Positions 10,854 through 21,251 are shown, counted from the stretch's first letter. The stretch: DNA of 64,000 nt from Lepidodermella squamata (GCA_047495785.1 JBLDXI010000019.1:744001-808000), one strand, 5' to 3'. Translations and numbers: made by a program. The notes: a model not told the origin generated them from the sequence alone.

Positions 10854-11993
10854 ATGTTTTCGTCAGGTGCGCATTTTTTGCTGAATTTTTTTGCATGAAA
10901 AATCGGTTTTATTACAGGTGTCCTTATTGCGCTGATGGTGTGCGCAGTTGCCGCGAGGCCGCAGCACAAGTTCCGCTTCGAAGAGCGCGATGCTGAGGGC
11001 ATTTCAGAAACCGTCCAAGTGTCAGTTGGCGCTAATAACGACAACAACACCGTTGTCACTGATAGCGTTACCGAGAACAACGGAACAGCGGAAAGCGGCG
11101 TCAACGTCGAACTGGTCCGAGCGAACGCTAGGCTGACTCCGAACAACAACAACCGCGCGATCGCTGACGGCAGGAGGACTCTATCGACTGATCGCAATAA
11201 CTTCATTGGCCGAAAGACCGAGACTCCGATCTATGTTATCCCTGAGTCTGTCTGGGCGCGTTTGTTCGGTGGCTACGGCGTCGATGAATACGACTACTTC
11301 AACCAGCAACGTGGCTTCTTCCCGCAACAGCGCAACTTCTACAACCAAGGCAACTTCGGCTACGTCCAACCTGGCTACGGCTACCCTGGCTTCGGTCAGA
11401 CCCCGGCTTACGGCTACGGTGCTCAGGGCTACGGTCAAGGTGGTGCTTTCGGTGGTCAAAACTTCCGCGCTGGTTACCCTCAGGGTGCTGGTTTCTTCCA
11501 GGGACAGGGTTACCAAGGAGCTGGCTTCCAACCCTTCACCGGTCAGGGTTTCCAAGGACAGGGTGCGGGTTTCCAACAATTCGCTGGACAGGGTGCTGGC
11601 TTCCGTAGCTACCAGGGTGCTCCAGGTTTCGGCGGTCAGGGTGCTGCTTTCCAGGGTGCTCCGGGATTCTTTCAGGGTGCCGGTTTTCAGGGAGCTGGTT
11701 TCCGTCAGGGCGCTCCCGGCTTTGCTCAAGGCGCCGGTTTCCAAGGTTTCCCAGGTGCTCCCGGCTTCGCCCAGGGTGCTGGCTTTCAGGGCTTCCAGGG
11801 TGCTCCCGCGTTCGGTGCTCAAGCTGGTTTCCCCGGCAACCCGATGATTGGTGCTGGTTCTGGTTTCCGCGCTGGTCTCCCGAACGGCTTCGGCGGCGCC
11901 CGCTTCGCCCGTCACTACCTCGGCCCGAACCGATTCTACCGCCACCTCGACGATGACGAAGAAGAACACGACCACGACGAAATCGATGATTAA
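10854..11993 (+). CDS. Secreted Gly/Phe/Gln-rich repeat protein
   Basis: Two exons (10854-10866, 10918-11993) give 362 aa. The short first exon MFSS-G joins VLIALMVCAVAA to make a clean signal peptide. Residues about 20-110 are ordinary and rich in Asn and Thr. About 125-335 is a low-complexity block of QGAGFQG, FQGAPGF and GYGYPGF-type units; the end is acidic and His-rich (DDDEEEHDHDEIDD). Codon use is strongly biased toward GGT/GCT/TTC, typical of abundant products. A structural matrix, cuticle or adhesive role is likely but not proven; no named family is recognised. The repeat keeps other frames open on both strands, which produces spurious long ORFs there. AATAAA follows at 12115. It is divergent from Pellino across about 390 nt. 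Confidence 0.8.
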
Positions 11994-12114
11994 TTTATCT
12001 CACCAGACTTTCAGTCAACATTTTATCGATTGTTCAATCGTGATTTTTTAGCCTTATTCTTACGATGATGATGATAATCTATCTGTAAAAAATTGCCAAT
12101 AATCGAAACATTTT

Positions 12115-12120
12115 AATAAA
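12115..12120 (+). terminator. Poly(A) signal candidate, Gly-rich gene
   Basis: AATAAA about 120 nt past the stop, in the context TTTTAATAAATAAAAC. Confidence 0.5.
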
Positions 12121-12204
12121 TAAAACACAAAATTGGCAAGGATATAACGTCTGTGTGTTTTTGTTTTATGAACGTGGGAAATATTGCGCGAACGCTGTGC
12201 GCAT

Positions 12205-12225
12205 TTCCTTCCGCAGTTTATTTGC
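12205..12225 (+). promoter_or_regulatory. Shared upstream element, gene C
   Basis: This 21-nt block has the core CCTTCCGCAGTTTATTTGC and ends 100 nt before the gene C ATG. It is identical to the block upstream of gene D and differs by one base from that upstream of gene E. Its conserved position suggests a core promoter or factor-binding site. Confidence 0.6.
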
Positions 12226-12325
12226 GCGTTAAATTCGTCCAACTGTTCGCGAAGGTAAATAATTCGAATCACCAGCGCGCAGTGTGTAATCTTTTTATCA
12301 AGGTTGGTGATAATATACCGAAAAA

Positions 12326-13881
12326 ATGAGAGAAAGGAAGAAGTTATCACTAATAACCGTCGTCGCACTTGCTGCACTTGCACCTGCTGCTTATGGTGAG
12401 TCATTTCAATTTCTTCAAAAATCTTATTTAGTTTTTCAATTTTATAGGCCAGGTTTGCTATTCGAGCCCTCCGATCAATGTAACGGCGTTCCAATCACCC
12501 GCCGTTCCAACCTATACGTCCCTGCTCCAAATTTTCGTCGACTACCAATTCACGTGCGCCGGGGTTGTTACGCAATGGGAGTATCTCCCGACCAAGAAAA
12601 GCTCAACAGCCGAGGCGGTATTCTTCGGCGTTTGGCGCCTAGTCGGTACTCAATATCTGCTGATGGGCGCCGTTCAAGTCACGCCGGCCTCTCTAACGCC
12701 TAACGTCGTAAACACAATAACGATTCCGGTGGCGAATGGAATACCTGTCGCTCCTGGGGACATGATAGGTATGCATTACACGGAGGGGCTGCTCCTACAG
12801 GAGCAAACTATGGTCATCTCATACGTTGGGATAACCAGCGGCGTCACACTACCCCTACCATCGCGAACTCTTGTTTGGATGTATGGAAATAAGAACATTT
12901 ACGATTCAGGCGGATACGTCGATTCTACCATGGGCGCTTCGATAGCGGATAACATTCGCATTCCGGGTCTTAGGGCTCAAGTCTCGCCAGTTCCAACAGT
13001 CCCAATGGTGGTGCCAACGACTACTACGGTGATTCCTGTAGTAAGTACGGTCGACACCAAGCAGGTGTTAGTTCCTATGGTTTCGCCTGGTTCGACAACC
13101 CAGGTGCCGATGACGACCCCGGCTCCGACCCCGGCCCCGGTCACCGTGCCTGAAGTGACGGCGCCACCTACAACCAGCCCACCGGCGCCAACTACAACGC
13201 CAATGGCGCCGTCAACTCAACCGCCGACTACGGCCGCGAACCCGACAACAGTGATCAGCACCCAGGCCCCTACCACGGCACCGCCCGCGGCCGTCCCGAC
13301 TGCGGCAGCCCAAGTTCAGTCAGCTACAACATCTTCGACCAACAACGACCTGTTGCAACAGTTGTTGAATTTGAAAAACATGGCGCTTCAATTCGGGGAC
13401 TACACCGTTAATGGCACCCCGGTTTGGCTGATCACCCTTATTGTTAGCCTGGGGCTGTTGGCAATTATCGTACTACTCTTAGTGCTTCTGTGCTACGCCT
13501 GTTGCTGTCGCAAGAGGACTCCGTGAGTTGATCAATTTTTTTATAAATTATTTGTAAAAAATATTTGATTTTTTCAGCGTTACACCAGAGTTAGTGAAGC
13601 CTCCATCTCTAACGATTGATTCCCAGACCGATTTCCCGTACCGCCTTACAGCACCGGTGATGATTGACCGCGGCATGAACACGAAAAGATCGGCGTGGGA
13701 AAATTACGAGAAGCAACGGAAAGCTAAAGCTGCTCCGAAAGAGGAAGCGCCACCGCCGCCTGCACCCGAACCCGCACCCGCGCCCATGTTCGAACCGCCG
13801 CCGCAGATCATCCGGCTTCACTTCAACGGCATGGCGCCTTTCGTCGGCGCCCCGGAATACATGCATCCTAATGCTATTTGA
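12326..13881 (+). CDS. Tail-motif membrane protein C (long Thr/Pro stalk)
   Basis: Three exons give 482 aa: 12326-12395, 12448-13522, 13578-13881. A signal peptide (1-23) is followed by GQVCYSS and the beta-rich ectodomain shared with A and B (FTCAG, FFGVWR, PGDMIGMHY). A Thr/Pro/Val-rich, mucin-like stalk covers about 195-335. The juxtamembrane YTVNGTPVW ends at residue 350; the transmembrane helix follows (about 351-376) and ends in CCCRKR. After a phase-2 intron the tail carries SQTDF, NTKRSAW and, near the end, PQIIRLHF. All three tail motifs are therefore present in order. AATAAA follows at 14005. No described family is recognised; the layout suggests a cell-surface receptor or mucin-like adhesion protein (inference). 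Confidence 0.83.
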
Positions 13882-14004
13882 ACTATATAATTATTGGAAA
13901 ATCTTCATCTTTTATCACCTTACTGGATCTCATACTGTTGTTCTATTCTATTAAAAGCCCCGTGATGGATTTATTTTTCATAGCTTAGCTGAAACTTTTC
14001 TTGG

Positions 14005-14010
14005 AATAAA
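14005..14010 (+). terminator. Poly(A) signal candidate, gene C
   Basis: AATAAA about 125 nt past the gene C stop and 115 nt before the gene D upstream element. Confidence 0.5.
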
Positions 14011-14124
14011 AACTTGATGGAATCTTGTTGTATGACGTCATTCGTCGCAGAAGTGTAACGCAGCAAATCGTTGTCCAAATTTCTGGTTGCAAAAAATGAA
14101 AAAACCAGCGAGAGAATTCCACAC

Positions 14125-14145
14125 TTCCTTCCGCAGTTTATTTGC
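14125..14145 (+). promoter_or_regulatory. Shared upstream element, gene D
   Basis: Exact copy of the 21-nt block found upstream of gene C. It ends 166 nt before the gene D ATG. Confidence 0.6.
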
Positions 14146-14311
14146 CCAATCCTGGAGCGTGTTAGACAGGAATTTTTATTAAATTTTTCGGTAGCTCACA
14201 CGATTTGTTTGCTTTCTGTTCTCTATCATTTTTTTGCTGTTGATTTTTTTGTGTTGGATTTGAAAAACTTGGAAGAAAAGAGCTGTGAATTAGACAGGCG
14301 CAGCTCGAATT

Positions 14312-15097
14312 ATGCACCAGGATTTGGCGCTGACCATCGCCTTCCTGGCGACCGTTATTGGCTCGATTGAAGCCCAACAACTTCAAGCTGACCTTCAGGC
14401 CGCTCTTGACTTTGCAAGCTACAAATTCGATAACGGATTCCCAGGTAAGAGAAAGACTCAAAGATGTTGCTCAAAGGCTGGAAATTTTACTTTTCATAGT
14501 CTGGGGAGTTGTGGCGATTGTTGGAGGCGTTACTGGCCTTATCATCTTGATTCTACTGATTTTGCTATGCTACGCATGCTGCTGCCGAAATAAGGGGAAT
14601 TCGGAAGAGTAATTTTTTCCAAATATTGAATGCTCAGGAATCATCCTTAAAATTCCTTCAGAAGCGAGAGATTGATTCGCAGGAGAGCTCCAGGTGAACT
14701 TGCGGAGATGGATTGTCAAACCGAATTCGCGCCCGATTCGGCTTATGTAGCTTATACTGATACAGGTACGATGACTAAGAGAAACGCGTGGCGCACCAAA
14801 GCGACGGAGCCTGCGCCGAAAAAAGCGGCTCCCGCACCGCCGAAAGAGGCCCCGCCACCTACTGAGCCCTGTCCAGCATATCGGACGCCGCAGATTGTTG
14901 AGCTGCACTTCGGCGATGGCACTTACATGACGGCGGCGGTTCCTCGCCCTCCCCCGCCCACGCGCCCACCACCACCTGCACCTACAACACCCAGTTCGGC
15001 TACGTATCAACACCCAGCGCCTCCTCAAGCCGCTTACTACCCGTATGCAGCAACAGGGCGGCCTTTCAGCTATCACATGCAGCCGCATTACTATTGA
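14312..15097 (+). CDS. Tail-motif membrane protein D (no ectodomain)
   Basis: Three exons give 225 aa: 14312-14444, 14500-14608, 14662-15097. The signal peptide ends near SIEA. Only about 25 extracellular residues follow before the FDNGFPVW juxtamembrane motif, so the lectin-like domain and stalk of A-C are absent. The transmembrane helix (about 46-70) has a GG-rich face and ends CYACCC. The tail has CQTEF, TMTKRNAW and PQIVELHF, then a Pro-rich C-terminus (PRPPPPTRPPPPAP). The intron that splits the membrane module (phase 1, just before V-W) matches that of gene A. The structure resembles a signalling partner subunit rather than a ligand-binding receptor, which is an inference. AATAAA follows at 15233. 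Confidence 0.78.
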
Positions 15098-15232
15098 GAG
15101 AAAAATTGCAGCTTGAAACTAAAAATTCAATATAATCATTATTCTTATAAATTTCCTTTTCATCAATTTCTATCATTGTTTCGAAAATACTTGAGACGTA
15201 ATTTGCTGTTATTTGTCGTTTAACGAATTTCA

Positions 15233-15238
15233 AATAAA
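15233..15238 (+). terminator. Poly(A) signal candidate, gene D
   Basis: AATAAA about 135 nt past the gene D stop. Confidence 0.5.
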
Positions 15239-15382
15239 ATTAATTATTTTTGGAATCTTGAACTTATTTTTTGGCTCATCCAGGGGTATGATTCATGTTG
15301 GAATCTGATTTGCGCTACGGTTGTTTTCGTTCTTCCGAATTTATTGCGAATTTTTTTCGATATTGCCTGACGAAACTAGACA

Positions 15383-15402
15383 TCCTTCCGGAGTTTATTT
15401 GC
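15383..15402 (+). promoter_or_regulatory. Shared upstream element, gene E
   Basis: TCCTTCCGGAGTTTATTTGC, one base different from the copies upstream of C and D. It ends 97 nt before the gene E ATG. Confidence 0.6.
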
Positions 15403-15499
15403 TGAAAAAAATTAATCTGACGCGCAAGGTGCTGGCTGTTTTTTCTCACCATTATTCTGCTGTTTGATACCTTACTGACGAATTTGTTACAAAAGCAAT

Positions 15500-16132
15500 A
15501 TGAACGTGCTTAAGGGTAACTACCTTTACTTTAGCCTAGCTATCCTAGGCCTTACGTTTCTGTTGGACTATCATATCGCGTACGTCTTGGATCTGTCATT
15601 TCTTATAATATCGAATTTGAATGAATTTAATTACAGTAGCGTTGAAGCTCAAAGCAGTACCACGGTTTCTGCCCTGACCCTCCAAGCTTTCACAGATCTG
15701 ACAGTCAATGGAACGAAAGTTTGGATCATCTTGGTCGCTGTTGGAGGCGTTGTTGGAGCGATCATCATCGTTCTCCTCATCCTAGTTTGCTGCGCTTTCG
15801 CTCGACGCGGATCAAAAGTGTAAGTTACTAGTTTTAGGCTGGATTAGCAAAACTGAAATTTCCATCGCAGCGGCCCACCCGGTGTTGAGTCAGGCTCAGC
15901 TGGGCACTATGTAGTCGACCCTGAACGATTCCCGTCAACCGAAGTCCAGACAGACTTCCACCCAGGCTTCTCGAGCCGCGTTATTCAAAAATGCGACGCT
16001 GCCACGATGACGAAGCGCACACTGTGGTCGGGCATCCCTGAGCCGCCACCGGAGGAGCAAGCAACTGAGGAAGAAAAGGCCGCTGATGCTGAGGCTATCG
16101 CGGCTTATCTCAGCCATCCACACGAGGCGTAA
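15500..16132 (+). CDS. Tail-motif membrane protein E (no ectodomain, shortest)
   Basis: The preferred model has exons 15500-15579, 15637-15819 and 15871-16132 (174 aa). The first intron (57 nt, GTACGT...TTACAG) is in frame, so a retained form adding 19 residues is also open. A signal/anchor segment is followed by about 30 extracellular residues, LTVNGTKVW, and a transmembrane helix with VGGVVGAIIIVLL. The third exon encodes VQTDF and TMTKRTLW, then an acidic Glu/Ala-rich end. The third tail motif (PQxIxxHF) is absent. The last intron has the same phase and place (K-V/G) as in gene A. AATAAA follows at 16272. Confidence 0.75.
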
Positions 16133-16271
16133 TTCCTCTCTTAACAACTGTTTTCTCGCGTATTTTTAAGATTTTTTCAAAATGCATTTGTTCAAAATGC
16201 AACCGGTTAAACTGTTTTTCGCATCGTAAACTTTGTGAAACATCTACCAGTGAACTTTTTTCAGACCAGTG

Positions 16272-16277
16272 AATAAA
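16272..16277 (+). terminator. Poly(A) signal candidate, gene E
   Basis: AATAAA about 140 nt past the gene E stop. The rest of 16133-16667 shows nothing further except the 3' end of TFG on the other strand (sense AATAAA at 16613-16608). Confidence 0.5.
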
Positions 16278-16667
16278 ACCTTTCAAAAAAAGCATCCAGT
16301 TTCATACACAAAATTTTTATTCAATTCATTTTAAAGCGGATCATAACACCCAACATAAAAGCCTTTGATTGAAAGTGCTTCGCATTTCAGCTCAGAATAT
16401 ATCCCCAAGCACTTTGGTTCTAAGAAATCAGTCGGAATTGCACGGAATTTTACTCTAACATTGGACAACCTTTTCTTTCATGTAAGGACCGAGGAACGAA
16501 AATGCCATCACCGCTTGAGCCGAGATATCTGTGTCCCGGGTGCCATTACAACCAGCAGCAATGTTTGTGTTTCACAACATCACATGCAGATAAATTAACA
16601 GTTAATATTTTATTGTGGTGGAATATTGGGATAAAGATCGGCGCGTGCAACAACATCACAATCGTTT

Positions 16668-17198
16668 TCACTGATAGCCAGGCTGGTACCGGGCGTAGCC
16701 GAGCGGACCGCGCGGCGGCTGGGCCTGCATCATGGGTGGCGGGGCACCGAAAGCCGGCGGTGGGGCGACTCCACCTGGGGGCGGGGTCGGCTGGGCCGGG
16801 TAGCCGCCGCCCATCTGAGGTGGGTAACCGGCTCCAGGTTGCTGCATGCCAGTTGGCGGCGGTCCGTACGGATTCGGAGCACCCACGGGCGGTGGTGGAG
16901 CGGCAGCCTGTGGTTGCTGCTGGGGCGCCTGCTGAGGTTGCTGGTACCCACCGCCGTAGTAGGAACCAGCCTGAGGCGGTGCAACTTGAGACTGAGGTGG
17001 CGCGTTTTGATATTGCTGACTTGGTGGCGCGTTCGGATTGCCGTAACCTGGATAATATCCAGCCTAAAATTTACAGAAAATTATTAAATCATTTATAAAA
17101 TAATCAAAACAATTCAGACTTGAGCCGGAGGTTGGCTGGGCGGCTGCGCTTGTGGTGCCTGTGGAGCTTGAGGCCTGGGTGCCTGTTGTTGCTGCTGC

Positions 17199-17265
<67 letters not shown>

Positions 17266-17998
17266 GCTGCTGCTGCTGGTAACCAGATTGAGCTCCGTAA
17301 CCTCCATAAGAATTATCAGCCGGGACAGACTGAGCATGTCCTTGGTTGTGATCATCATGTTGATGAGAAGGTAGACTCGAATGCAGAGGGTCGAACTCTC
17401 GAGCATTGGCGCTTGAGCGTTCTTCGTGAACTTTGCTTGTAACGTTCGGGCTGGGCGAGTCGCTCTCTGAATCCTCACTCTCTTGAACAGCGCTGCCATT
17501 GTGATGATTAGCATGAGCATGGTTAGACGACGCTGATACGCCACCAGCTCCGCTTTCGTGCATCACAAGTTTGTCCAAAACTTTGGTCACCAAATCACGG
17601 ACTTGTTGAAGTTCTCGGCGTAAACTGGCTACCTCCTTGTTGGCGAGGGGGCGCGAATTGTGGTTGGGAATTATGGTGATGCGCAGCATGTGGCTCAACT
17701 GGAGGGCAAATGTCAGATCGTTTCCATCAGTGATAGTAACCAGGTCTCCATCTGAAAACTTTCATTATAGCTCTGAAGAATAGAAAATAACCAACTCACC
17801 GTGATCCTTATATTTAATGGTAAACTCATCGTCCGCAGATAAATGACCCTTGAAAATTCGTTGCATCATCAGAACAAGTTCATCGAAAGTAATATCGACA
17901 TTGTGAACTGGGATACACCTGATATCATCGCCAAGTTGAGCCTTGACGATGATGATACCTTCCGCTGGTGAACCTTCCATTTCAGCACTCAAGGACAT
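16668..17998 (-). CDS. TFG: TFG (Trk-fused gene) orthologue
   Basis: Three exons on the minus strand give 408 aa: 17998-17800, 17751-17120, 17063-16668. The N-terminal PB1 domain (about 10-92) has [35 protein letters not shown] and, across the first splice, [18 protein letters not shown], very close to animal TFG. A coiled coil ([20 protein letters not shown]) follows, then a low-complexity region with a 32-residue polyglutamine run. The last third is Pro/Gln/Gly/Tyr-rich, as in TFG, and ends RYQPGYQ. TFG forms oligomers at ER exit sites and organises COPII carriers. The open frame extends to 18115, but the ATG at 17998 sits where the family begins. It is head-to-head with FoxK. Confidence 0.93.
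17183..17278 (-). repeat. CAA/CAG microsatellite coding polyQ in TFG
   Basis: Thirty-two in-frame glutamine codons, mostly pure CAA on the coding strand, with CAG at both ends. The pure core makes length variation likely. Confidence 0.95.
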
Positions 17999-19152
17999 GG
18001 GGTCAATATCTATATCATTGAATGGTAAAATCGGTAAAATTAGATCAGCAAGCAGAAAACCATAAAACTTCGTGAGGTCAAAAACTAATAAGTCATCATG
18101 AAAACTAGTCACCATGAGTCTTGTCGGTTTAAAAAGAACAAATTACACTGCGAGAGTAAAATATCCATGACAAAACACAAGCAACAACAGACTGCTGCTT
18201 TGACTAATTGCTATGACGGACAAGAATGAAAGGGTGGAATTACTAAACCCTTGCCAGACAGCCCCGCAGAGAAAATTCATAGCCATAAAAATATATCATA
18301 GCGTGGAGAATTACAGAATGACCAATTGAAAGTCGCATCTATCTATTAATTACTACCCGCCCCGAGTCCAGAGTCTTCCCGATCTTTGGTATTGCGTTAA
18401 TAGCGGATAGACCAGGCGCGACAATCGGCCATCGGCATTCGATAAATTGCAGAGAATTGGGATGAAGGATGAAGATTTGAGGAAATATTAGGTAAGGCAA
18501 TTGATGACGTTTACTAAAATGGCAGCTGAAAGCTGAAATAACAAGAAGAGCCGTTAAAAGAAGTAACTGGTGACAACGACCGGTCTTCCCAACATTGTGA
18601 AAGCGACAACTACAGCGATGTGCAAATTTATGACACAGGTGGCCATGTAAAGCCCGTCAGCTATCGGAGACGAGTTTAAAACTCAGGTTTCACGTCACGC
18701 CGGCATGGAAGGAGGCGTTTAACTGAGAGATGGCGATGAGTCAGTCGACATTTTCCAGGTCGAAAGATCGATGTCAAGAGAAATCAAAAGCCCGCTTCTT
18801 TCATTTACTTTTGTCGCTTATTTAATGGCATAAATTTTTATTTGATTTTAAACTGCAGTAGGATGAAAATGTAACAGCTTATTGAGATGCAGAAATTATT
18901 CTTCAGATATCACTTTTGGCGCTTTTTGCGATTCGATTTTTGGTTTTTTTTCCCGATTCAACGGGTTGCTGCGGTTGCCTCCTCACAAGCGTGCCTTTAT
19001 TTCACCCTGGGAATTGCGTCGCTTGCTTTCTCGTTGATTGTTCTTAACAATTAGTGGCTTCATGAATTTCCCTTGGATCTTACAATGAGCTTTTTTACGA
19101 CCCAAAGCAATTGATGATTTTCTTGTACTTTAGAATTTCGCGACTTTAGTGA
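17999..19152. other. TFG-FoxK divergent intergenic region
   Basis: About 1.15 kb between two head-to-head genes, so it should hold both promoters and any 5' UTR exons. No TATA box or RNA gene is convincing. A CAG acceptor at 19168, just inside the proposed FoxK start, suggests that a short upstream FoxK exon could lie here. Confidence 0.5.
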
Positions 19153-21088
19153 ATGCTACATATTTCAGAAGAGCACCAAACCACTGTAGCACTCTTGTTT
19201 TGCAAACGCCAGGATTACGCTCAACCTTATCACCTGAGACGGAATGGCAGCCTCGTAATTGGTCGGAGTAATGCGACAGCCAGTGAAGGTGACACGGAAG
19301 CAATTGACATCGATTTAGGATTGTTCACACGCTTCGTTTCGAGGAAACATTTTCGCATTCGTCACTGTCCCGATGACAATGTAGGCCAGTCTTGTTTTAT
19401 CGGCGAAGTTCTCGGCAAAAATGGGGTGTTCATTGATGGGGAATTCTTCAGAGCAGATGTATCTATGGAGCTTCCAGCCAAGTAAAGTCTTTTTATGCTT
19501 ATTTTCGTCATATTCAGTCGTTTATTTGGCTAGATGTATTTTCCGATTCCCGAGCACCGATATTTGCATATCTTTCATTTCGCTAACGCACGCTGAATCA
19601 CAACCAGGAGAGATTCTTCAATCTGCAATTGCCGCTAATGAGTTGAGAGAATCCGGTCAGTCTTACGCTGCTAAAAATGTTCAATGCAATACGAGGCCGT
19701 GCTCACCGTCTGGAACTATTAGCGCCTTCAATTCCTGCCCGCCTAGTCCTCGACGAGGAATGTCGCATCTACACCCTCAGGCGAACTTGAACCCGTTGCA
19801 CAGTTCGAGTCCGTTACCCGGCACAAGGCAAGACAAGCGGGGCTTGTTTTCCTCGGCTACTTCTGGTCATTATGGCGACGGAAGGAGTTCAAATGAAGCA
19901 TTGCCGACTGATGACACGATCGCGCTCGAGGCTGACTTAGTTTGGGAACCTTCGATAGATCGCGATAACTCCGGCATGGTTGCCGGTCTTTTGGGCGGAG
20001 ATGATGACGTAGCAGTCACATCAACGGCTCATTTACTAGATTTTCACAACAGCGATGCTCAAATGCCGCCACTTTCCGACGACGATGAGGATGGCAACGC
20101 TAATCACCGCGAACATTTCCTACCAACAACCGTGCGAGAAAATTACTCACCTCGCGTTGATTTACGGGATGACGACGTGCCTCTGACCACGCCGGAAAAT
20201 TCAGTCGCCGTCGCTCCTCAAATGGGACAGGCTGACGATGAACAACCGGCCAAACCGACGTTGTCATACGTGCAACTTATTGCTCAAGCCATTCTATCTT
20301 CTCCGCTTTGCCGGCTACCTCTGAAACGAATTTACGAATACATTTCAAGACATCATCCTCACTACAAATTGAGCGAGAAAAGCTGGCAAAATTCCATTCG
20401 CCATACTTTATCGTTGAGTCCATTTTTCGCTAGAGTAAGCCGCGATTTGTCACTCGATTTTTCCGAAATTAATTTCCTATTTTATTAGGCATATAGATCT
20501 GCGGGTGAAAAAGGAAAAGGCTCGTTTTGGACATTATCTGAGGCCTATCATAGGAGGCATGAGCTTGAAGTTCCGAAAAAGGGACGGCGCCCGAAGAAAG
20601 CAGTAGAAAGGCCTGCTCCTTATCGTAATAAACCGATTGCACCGGCTCCTAGTCACGAAGAACTTCAACTCCAGCAGCAAATGTGCGAGCAAGAACAATT
20701 CCAGGTGTATACTGATGCAATGCCTGTTGCCCAGCCTGTTACAATATATCTGGCGCCGGGTAACGATGGAACTTACACCTTGGTGCAACAGCAGCCTCAA
20801 CCTCAACCGCAGGTCATTTACCTTCAATGCATCGACCAGGGTCAGTTGCTCGAACAGCAGCAATCTTACCAAAATTTTACGATAATTCCGGCTGGTAATA
20901 TGCTGGAAACCGGTCACGTCTCAGTTTCAATCGCTGGGAATGGTCAACAACAGCAGCAGACTTCAAAACAGACGTCAAGACCTGCCCGCCAGCCTGTTTT
21001 GATAAATAATAAGAAGATATTTCTGACTCCGGTTGACGTCTCGCCGTGCACGTCGAATGTGTCTTTTTCTAGCTACTTACCAAAGTAG
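19153..21088 (+). CDS. FOXK: FoxK transcription factor (FHA + forkhead)
   Basis: Three exons give 609 aa: 19153-19481, 19534-20434, 20489-21088. The FHA domain (about 35-145) shows VIGRSN, RFVSRKHFRI and LGKNGVFIDGEFF, and crosses the first splice into CIFRFPST, as in FoxK. A disordered acidic linker follows (about 150-370). The forkhead domain (about 373-460) shows LSYVQLIAQAI, WQNSIRHTLSLSPFF and, after the second splice, GEKGKGSFWTLSEA. The C-terminus is Gln-rich. FHA plus forkhead is diagnostic of FoxK. Recognition helix 3 carries T and SP where most family members have N and NR. The start is uncertain: an acceptor at 19168 could replace the first five residues with another exon. AATAAA follows at 21246. 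Confidence 0.87.
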
Positions 21089-21245
21089 TTCTGATAAAAG
21101 GAATATCACTAGTTTTTATCGGCTTTTTTCTACGATATTTTCTCAATTTTCTTCTGCCTATTCGATGCTAACGTCGATGTTTTTGCGATGATATGAACCT
21201 GATGTGAAGATACCTCGATCAATTTGTTTTACAACCGATTTTTGG

Positions 21246-21251
21246 AATAAA
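21246..21251 (+). terminator. Poly(A) signal candidate, FoxK
   Basis: AATAAA about 160 nt past the stop. The rest of 21089-21908 lies between convergent genes. It contains a purine-rich low-complexity tract (about 21715-21775) and nothing else supported. Confidence 0.5.

Noticed and set aside
11181-11975. Long open frames on the minus strand and in the +1/+2 frames across the Gly-rich gene
   Set aside because: They are by-products of the GC-rich periodic repeat. They have no signal peptide or family match, while the chosen frame has a signal peptide and a proper intron.
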